Assembly: GCA_030065875.1 (NCBI GenBank)
Contig: JASJCR010000048.1
Span: 1-64,000, forward strand
Direction of reading: 5' to 3'
DNA length: 64,000 nt
DNA from: Ardenticatenaceae bacterium
GTDB taxonomy: Bacteria > Chloroflexota > Anaerolineae > Promineifilales > Promineifilaceae
Shown here: in pieces, positions 59,386 through 64,000 of the stretch
How positions within the stretch are numbered: position 1 is the stretch's first letter
Layout: every line of letters begins with the position of its first letter
Program-made: the position numbers and the translations under genes
The notes under the pieces: generated by a model
Seen by the model: only the letters and a program-made list of their open reading frames with translations
What the model was told of the DNA's origin: nothing
Databases searched by the model: none

Positions 59386-59817
59386 ATATCCCTCTCAAAG
59401 CTTGTATCAGCTGCAATTCGAGATACTCTAGTCTAACACAATCGTTAACCCATTTTTGTACTTCTAATCAAAATTTACACGATCTCATCATTGGTTTCTC
59501 GATAGCTCTCAAAATCGCTGGCAAGGTAGTCGTTTCATTCTCTAGAGGTTTGCTTCAAAGAGAAATGCGTACAAAGGTCTTATTAAGCGATGGTCATTTG
59601 CTCTTCGGCCAGTTTTGTGAATATACCTCGATAATTTCCGTATCGGCAAAGAAGCCCGGGTCCCTTATTTTTCCTCCTCGCGACATCCAGACCTCAAAAG
59701 TTTTCAAAACTTTTGAGGTCTCTTCGGATAAGAAGCTTGCACATTGAGCTGATTTTATTTTCCCAATCTGTGAAAACCCGTGTTAATCTGCGGCAAAAGG
59801 CTTAAAATTCCAGCACC
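59386..59817. repeat. 432-bp gap with perfect 31-bp palindrome and repeat copy 10
   Basis: GACCTCAAAAGTTTT-C-AAAACTTTTGAGGTC (59690-59720) is a perfect 31-bp palindrome, a better version of the element at 24771. A CCGCAGATT-family tail (59757-59800: CCAATCTGTGAAAACCCGTG, AATCTGCGGC) precedes the MFS gene. A 126-codon frame in this gap has no protein-like character. Confidence 0.65.
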
Positions 59818-61050
59818 ATGACCTCAACCAAAACCAAACAGCTGTCCTTTTTCGAATTTGTGGCCCTGATGGCGTTTATGATCGCCCTGGTGGCCTTCTC
59901 GATCGATGCCATGCTGCCGGCGCTGCCCGACATCGGCCGCGAACTCAACGTCCAGGGGCAAAATGACACCTCGCTCATCATTTCCTGGCTGTTTTTGGGG
60001 ATGGCGGCCGGCCAAGTGTTTTACGGCCCGGTTTCCGACAGCGTCGGCCGCAAACCGACGATTTATTTTGGTCTGGCGCTGTTTATGGTGGGCTGCGTTA
60101 TGGCCCTGACCGCCCAAACCTTTTCCGTCATGCTGGCCGGCCGTCTGCTGCAGGGGCTGGGGGTAGCCGGACCGCGCAGCGTGGCGGTGGCCATCGTGCG
60201 CGATCAATACGCCGCCCGGTTGATGGCCCGAGTGATGTCCTTTGTGATGGCGGTTTTTATTCTCGTGCCCATCATCGCCCCGGCCATCGGACAGGGGATT
60301 CTATTTGTGGCCGGATGGCGCGCGATTTTTGGTATTTATCTGCTGCTTGCGGTTTTAATTTTATTCTGGTTTTTTATCCGTCAGCCGGAAACGCTCCTCC
60401 CGGAGCAGCGGATTCCCTTCACGGCCGGGCGTATTGCCGCCACGTTTAAGGAAGTTCTCGGCAATCGGGTTGCTCTGGGATATACCATCGCTTCCGGCTT
60501 GATTTCGGGGGCCTTTCTCGGCTATCTAAATTCGGCCCAGCCGATCTTTCAGGAGCAGTACGGTCTGGGCACTCGATTTCCCCTTTTCTTTGGCATGATC
60601 GCCATCGCCAACGGCTTCGCTTCTATCTTAAACGGCCAGCTGGTGGTGCGGCTGGGTATGCGGCCGCTGACCAGGGGGGCCAACGTGGGGTTGACCGTGT
60701 TATCAACTGTATTCTTCATTTTTGCCTGGATGCAGGGTGGGGATCCGCCGCTGTGGACGGCCGTGGCCTACTTCATGGCCAACTTTTTTGCCATCGGCAT
60801 TCTGTTTGGCAACCTCAATTCCCTGGCCATGGAGCCGCTGGGGCACATCGCCGGGGTCGGGGCGGCGGTCGTGGGGTCGGTGGCCACGTTTATTTCTGTC
60901 CCGCTGGGAACCTGGGTGGGGCAGTCGTTTAACGGCACGGTTTTGCCACTGGTGGGTGGTTTTGCCGTGCTGAGTTTGATCGCGCTTTTGGTGATGCGCT
61001 GGGCGGATGGGGGGGTGGGTGATGGGTATTGGGTGATGGGTGATAGGTGA
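59818..61050 (+). CDS. Bcr/CflA-family drug-resistance MFS transporter
   Basis: A 410-residue, 12-TM proton antiporter. FSIDAMLPALPDIGRELNV is the typical TM1/2 opening, FYGPVSDSVGRKPTIYFGL the motif A, and LLQGLGVAGPRSVAVAIVRD the Bcr/CflA signature after TM4. It would export bicyclomycin, chloramphenicol or similar small compounds. No strong Shine-Dalgarno sequence precedes the ATG. A glycine-rich hydrophilic end (GDGYWVMGDR) is likely read-through into a repeat. The downstream gap holds repeat copies. Confidence 0.93.
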   Translation: MTSTKTKQLSFFEFVALMAFMIALVAFSIDAMLPALPDIGRELNVQGQNDTSLIISWLFLGMAAGQVFYGPVSDSVGRKPTIYFGLALFMVGCVMALTAQTFSVMLAGRLLQGLGVAGPRSVAVAIVRDQYAARLMARVMSFVMAVFILVPIIAPAIGQGILFVAGWRAIFGIYLLLAVLILFWFFIRQPETLLPEQRIPFTAGRIAATFKEVLGNRVALGYTIASGLISGAFLGYLNSAQPIFQEQYGLGTRFPLFFGMIAIANGFASILNGQLVVRLGMRPLTRGANVGLTVLSTVFFIFAWMQGGDPPLWTAVAYFMANFFAIGILFGNLNSLAMEPLGHIAGVGAAVVGSVATFISVPLGTWVGQSFNGTVLPLVGGFAVLSLIALLVMRWADGGVGDGYWVMGDR

Positions 61051-61075
61051 TGGGGTGATTGTTATCTAGGCCACC

Positions 61076-61275
61076 TGTGATCAGGCAGAATACGCAGATT
61101 AGAAGGAGAAATCTTGGCTAATCCGTAAAATCCGCAGCTGATTTTTTTGTAAAACTTTTTGCTGATCACTCAGGTAAGTTACAAAAAGTTTTCTGAAGAA
61201 GGTGTCCGCAGATTACGCAGATGGCCGCAGATTTTTCTCTGTAATCTGCGTAATCTGCGGACGATTTTTCTTATG
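61076..61275. repeat. CCGCAGATT-family repeats, copies 11 and 12
   Basis: Two elements in tandem: 61076-61145 and 61171-61275. The second starts GGTAAGTTACAAAAAGTTTT, like the copy at 16061, and then runs GTCCGCAGATTACGCAGATG with its inverted half TGTAATCTGCGTAATCTGCG, giving an almost perfect long stem. Confidence 0.75.
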
Positions 61276-61314
61276 ACATTTTTTGTAAACCACTTAAATA
61301 TTTAGGAGCAGAAA

Positions 61315-61680
61315 ATGGATTCTTCAGCAACCGTAATCATTACTTCGGCGCTGGTTTTTTACACGATTGGGGTGTGGAGCGAGCGGCTAGCCGGCCGGTT
61401 AAAGCCGTGGCACCTCGGATTCTTTGCTTTGGGTCTTGTTTTTGACACCTGGGGCACCGGCATGATGTTTGAATTTGTGGGCGGCATGACCTTTGACTTG
61501 CACGGTATCACCGGTTTGATAGCCATCGTGCTCATGCTGCTCCACGCTGTTTGGGCGGCGGTGGTGCTGTTGCGGAAAGATGAGCAGGCGCTTCAAAGCT
61601 TTCACAGATTTAGCGTGGCGGTCTGGGTGATCTGGCTGATCCCGTATTTCAGCCCCATGTTTTTTGCCATGGCAGCCTGA
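61315..61680 (+). CDS. HsmA-like (TIGR03987-type) four-TM membrane protein
   Basis: A 121-residue membrane protein with four TM segments: VIITSALVFYTIGVWSE, PWHLGFFALGLVFDTWGTGM, FDLHGITGLIAIVLMLLHAV and FHRFSVAVWVIWLIPYFSPM. The pattern (FDTWGT, HGxxGxxAxxLMLxH, FHxFS) matches the HsmA/TIGR03987 family as I know it, linked in mycobacteria and others to haem/stress phenotypes, but biochemical role is unclear. AGGAGC stands before the ATG. Confidence 0.85.
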   Translation: MDSSATVIITSALVFYTIGVWSERLAGRLKPWHLGFFALGLVFDTWGTGMMFEFVGGMTFDLHGITGLIAIVLMLLHAVWAAVVLLRKDEQALQSFHRFSVAVWVIWLIPYFSPMFFAMAA

Positions 61681-61752
61681 TTTGCGATTTACCAGGACTG
61701 CTATTCGGCAAGGTCGCTTCGTCAATCCAAAATCGGAAATCGTCAATCTAAA
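61681..61752. repeat. GATTTRCGATTT-family repeat
   Basis: GATTTGCGATTTACCAGGAC and AATCCAAAATCGGAAATCGT form a loose inverted repeat between the membrane protein and the AraC regulator. A related copy is at 63618-63703. Confidence 0.55.
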
Positions 61753-62597
61753 AGCTTTGGCTGATGGCTCCGCCGAAATTGGCGAGGGGTCTGGCCGTAT
61801 TGGGCCTTAAAGAGGGCGTAGAAATAGCTCAGGCTTTCAAATCCAACTTCTGAGGCGATGGTCAGAATGTCCAGATCGCCGTGAGAAAGCAGGTTGGCGG
61901 CATAGTTGAGCCGCAGCTGATTGACATAATCAGTAGGTGTTTGCTGTAAATACCGGCGAACTGTGCGCGACAGATGTTCCGGACTGACCGCTGCCAGAGT
62001 GAGCATACGGGGCAGACCGGCCGCCAGGTTTTCCGGTTTGCGCATTTCTTGAATGGCATGATGCAGCCAGTGGGGCAAGTCGCTCCCGTTTTCCCGTAAA
62101 ACCAAAGGAAAATATTGGGTCACCAGCTCAAACAGGAGCATGCGCAGGGCGGTGCGCTTCTGAGCCGTTTGGTCCCGGGGGATGGCGTTAAGCTGTTCCA
62201 GCTTGGTTATGATCTGTCGTTTGGCGGATTGAGTTAACTTGACGGTTGGCGGGAGCTTGAGATTGAGGATTCGCTCGGCGCGAAATCCTTCTCCCAAATA
62301 GGCAAACAAATCGGTGATCGCCTGTTGGGCGATGGCTAAGTTGATCACGTGACACTCGCTGCCGCGGACCGGCCGGCAGCGGTGAATATCTTCCGGTCGA
62401 ATAAACGTCATCGAACCCTCAACAAGGGTATGGCGGTGACCGTTAATTTGATGGTCAATTTTCCCCCCGGTCAGCAACAAAATCTCAAAGAATTCATGCG
62501 TATGCAGCGTAGGAGCAACCCGTTCGGCCGCCTGAATTTGCGCATAGTGCATCTCTTCGTGCGCTTCAAAGTAATCCCGCTCGCGAAGTCTTAACAT
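61743..62597 (-). CDS. AraC-family regulator with cupin sensor
   Basis: A 284-residue regulator. An N-terminal cupin/AraC-type sugar-binding barrel (APTLHTHEFFEILLLTGGKI, with HTHEFFE and later HRCRPV) precedes a two-HTH AraC domain with SPEHLSRTVRRYLQQTPTDY and a second HTH in DILTIASEVGFESLSYFYAL. It is divergent from the PhyH gene at 62767 (169 bp gap), so it is likely its activator. AGGG stands before the start. Confidence 0.94.
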   Translation of the reverse strand: MLRLRERDYFEAHEEMHYAQIQAAERVAPTLHTHEFFEILLLTGGKIDHQINGHRHTLVEGSMTFIRPEDIHRCRPVRGSECHVINLAIAQQAITDLFAYLGEGFRAERILNLKLPPTVKLTQSAKRQIITKLEQLNAIPRDQTAQKRTALRMLLFELVTQYFPLVLRENGSDLPHWLHHAIQEMRKPENLAAGLPRMLTLAAVSPEHLSRTVRRYLQQTPTDYVNQLRLNYAANLLSHGDLDILTIASEVGFESLSYFYALFKAQYGQTPRQFRRSHQPKLLD

Positions 62598-62766
62598 GGA
62601 GAATCACCCTGGCAGTTCAACTTCTGAATGAGTCAAACTGTCGTAAAAATCAATGTAGAGCAAAAAACACGTCAAAAAATATGAAGAAATATCAGCGGAT
62701 TGTAATTTAAACTTGGGCTATCTGTCTAACTTACCCCAAAAATACCCGACATAGAAGGAGAATCCC

Positions 62767-63609
62767 ATGACAATCGCCAAAACTGAAACGCTGATCGATC
62801 AATATGAACGCGAAGGATACGTCATCGTGCGCAATGTACTTGATGCCGATCTGATACGGGAAGCTCAGGCGCACATCGACTGGCTTTTGCAGAAGAATCC
62901 GCATTTGCGGCCGGAACAGCTGGATCACCACCTTATCACCCAAGATGCATTTTGGGTGCGCCTGGTCAGCGATAGACGCCTATTGGACATTGCCGAACAA
63001 TTTCTGGGTCCCGATCTGAGTCTCTTTGCCTCCCATTACATCGCCAAGCCACCGCTGGTTGGTAAGGCGGTGCCCTGGCACCAGGACGGCAGCTACTGGC
63101 CGCTCGATCCGATGAAGGTCGTCACTTTTTGGCTGGCGATCGATCGCGCCGATGAAGAAAATGGGTGCATGAAAGTGATACCCGGCACCCAGCATAAGCG
63201 GTTAATTTCAAAGGATGATTATGTTGCGCAAGGAGAAGACAGCGCCTTTGAGGTAGCGATGGATCCAAATTCGATTGACGAATCGGAGGCGGTGAACATC
63301 GTTTTAAATCCCGGCGATGTTGAAATTCATCATCCCAATGTTTTTCACGGCTCTCACAAAAATGAATCTCCCCGCTGGCGGCGAGGTTTGACCATTCGCT
63401 ATATTCCCACCTCAACCCGGATCACCAGAGACAGACCCCACCCGGCCGCTTTTATTTTCCGCGGCCGGGGACATGCCAACGGCAACGGCTGGAATCCGCT
63501 TCCTTTGTACAACCCAAACACGTCGATGTCATTTGCCGATCGCAATGCCTGGAATGAAAAGGCGGCGGTTAAAAATAACGAATATAACGAATTTTTTGCT
63601 GGTAAGTAA
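62767..63609 (+). CDS. Phytanoyl-CoA dioxygenase (PhyH)-family oxygenase
   Basis: A 280-residue Fe(II)/2-oxoglutarate-dependent oxygenase. The 2-His-1-carboxylate site is WHQDGSYWPLDP (His near 104, Asp two residues on) and the distal His in NVFHGSHKNESP near 193; Arg in RRGLTIRYIPTS binds 2-oxoglutarate. GGAG precedes the ATG. Members hydroxylate a wide set of small molecules. The divergent AraC regulator and the absence of fatty-acid genes suggest a catabolic or osmolyte substrate rather than phytanate. Confidence 0.93.
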   Translation: MTIAKTETLIDQYEREGYVIVRNVLDADLIREAQAHIDWLLQKNPHLRPEQLDHHLITQDAFWVRLVSDRRLLDIAEQFLGPDLSLFASHYIAKPPLVGKAVPWHQDGSYWPLDPMKVVTFWLAIDRADEENGCMKVIPGTQHKRLISKDDYVAQGEDSAFEVAMDPNSIDESEAVNIVLNPGDVEIHHPNVFHGSHKNESPRWRRGLTIRYIPTSTRITRDRPHPAAFIFRGRGHANGNGWNPLPLYNPNTSMSFADRNAWNEKAAVKNNEYNEFFAGK

Positions 63610-63617
63610 AAGAATTT

Positions 63618-63703
63618 TTGATTAAAGATTAACGATTTACGAGGGGTGGTATTTGGGAAACCTGCTTCGAAAATCGTCAATCCAAAATCGTAAATCTTTA
63701 CCC
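63618..63703. repeat. GATTTRCGATTT-family repeat, second copy
   Basis: TTGATTAAAGATTAACGATT and AATCGTCAATCCAAAATCGT are loosely inverted copies. The element ends just inside the stop codon of the AraC gene and shares words with 61681 and 21828. Confidence 0.6.
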
Positions 63704-64000
63704 TCTTAATTGTGCACGATATCCGGCCGGGGTGATTTCCATTATTTGTAAAAACACGCGGTAAAATTGAGCGTAGCTGCCAAATCCGGCCTCCAGGGCC
63801 GCTTCGAGCATCGTTTTTGTATGCCCATGCCCGTATAGCTCCAGAAAGCGATTGATCCGGCAGCGGTTGCGAAATTCAGTCAAGGTAATTCCGGTTTGCT
63901 TTTTAAATAGGCGGCTGACGGTTTCCGGAGACCTATCGACCAGGGCCGCGATCGCGTGCAAATCATCGGCTGATTGACCGGAATGAACCATCCTCGCTAT
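63698..64000 (-). CDS. AraC-family HTH regulator (C-terminal part, runs off window)
   Basis: The last 98 residues or so of an AraC-type DNA-binding domain: DLHAIAALVDRSPETVSRLF is the first HTH, ALEAGFGSYAQFYRVFLQIM the second, and ITPAGYRAQLR the family end. An ATG at 63991 is in frame, but the frame stays open to the window edge, and a full-length AraC protein should have a sensor domain beyond it. It is probably an incomplete gene because of the window limit. Confidence 0.85.
   Translation of the reverse strand: MARMVHSGQSADDLHAIAALVDRSPETVSRLFKKQTGITLTEFRNRCRINRFLELYGHGHTKTMLEAALEAGFGSYAQFYRVFLQIMEITPAGYRAQLRG

Noticed and set aside
59367-59747. 126-codon plus-strand frame between the HNH pair and the MFS gene
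   Set aside because: Composition is unlike a protein, it overlaps the start of the small helical gene and it runs through the perfect 31-bp palindrome.
63698-64000. Complete small AraC-type HTH protein
   Set aside because: The frame is still open at the window edge, so it is better treated as the end of a longer regulator.

Overview
The window looks like a chromosomal stretch from an uncultured or little-studied member of the Chloroflexota (Anaerolineae-like). The evidence is a giant BTAD/NB-ARC/TPR regulator, many small multi-TM proteins of unknown family, LacI-controlled carbohydrate ABC cassettes with Asp/Glu-rich lipoprotein binding proteins, GH36/GH13/GH38 glycosidases, orphan WXG100-type genes, and GC near 50% with a striking excess of the palindrome CGGCCG. 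The phylum assignment is inference from gene content; there is no rRNA or other marker gene here. No tRNA, rRNA, CRISPR array, insertion sequence or transposase was found.

Layout. 1-4235: a multi-branched inverted repeat, a SARP-like regulator (minus strand) and a small divergent protein. 4236-13362 (plus strand): a lipoprotein metallopeptidase, a MarR-SDR pair with twin palindromic operators, a second SDR that lacks its catalytic Tyr and Lys, and a run of membrane proteins, a transglutaminase-like protein and a toroid-repeat protein. 13714-20425 (minus): quinone-reductase-like MDR, two membrane proteins, a CrtI-like flavoprotein, a UspA protein with a Na/Pi-cotransporter-like protein, then a 26-bp-period tandem repeat. 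20123-21440 (minus): four tandem WXG100/ESAT-6-like genes with a clean terminator. 21961-34778 (minus): an alpha-galactoside utilisation locus of LacI, two permeases, binding protein, ASPIC/UnbV lipoprotein, GH36, an atypical kinase-like protein and secreted GH13. 35002-38718 (minus): hydroxyacid dehydrogenase, M24 peptidase, a probable selenocysteine-containing peroxiredoxin, esterase. 39034-42798: ParB-UspA fusion, tautomerase, HisD-family dehydrogenase. 42888-49458: a second LacI-controlled unit joining a UroD/MtaA-type methyltransferase, a corrinoid protein and a GH38 alpha-mannosidase, behind a leader of about 360 nt. 50635-54496 (minus): TetR-ABC exporter operon with three tandem operators. 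54851-64000: second GH38, GyrI-like protein, HNH pair, Bcr/CflA MFS, HsmA-type membrane protein, AraC regulators and a PhyH dioxygenase.

Regulation is unusually legible. Several repressor genes or operons have a sigma-70-type promoter with a 17-nt spacer and a palindromic operator directly after or overlapping the -10 box (MarR at 6685-6713, LacI at 33692-33748 and 34795-34852, LacI at 48305-48349, TetR at 54519-54594).

The strongest discoveries are: (1) an in-frame TGA at the peroxidatic-cysteine position of a peroxiredoxin-like gene (37321-37791), followed by a hairpin at the position expected for a bacterial SECIS; (2) a four-gene WXG100 array without visible secretion machinery; (3) a corrinoid/methyltransferase/alpha-mannosidase operon suggesting O-demethylation of methylated mannose glycans; and (4) several families of intergenic inverted repeats filling most gene gaps.
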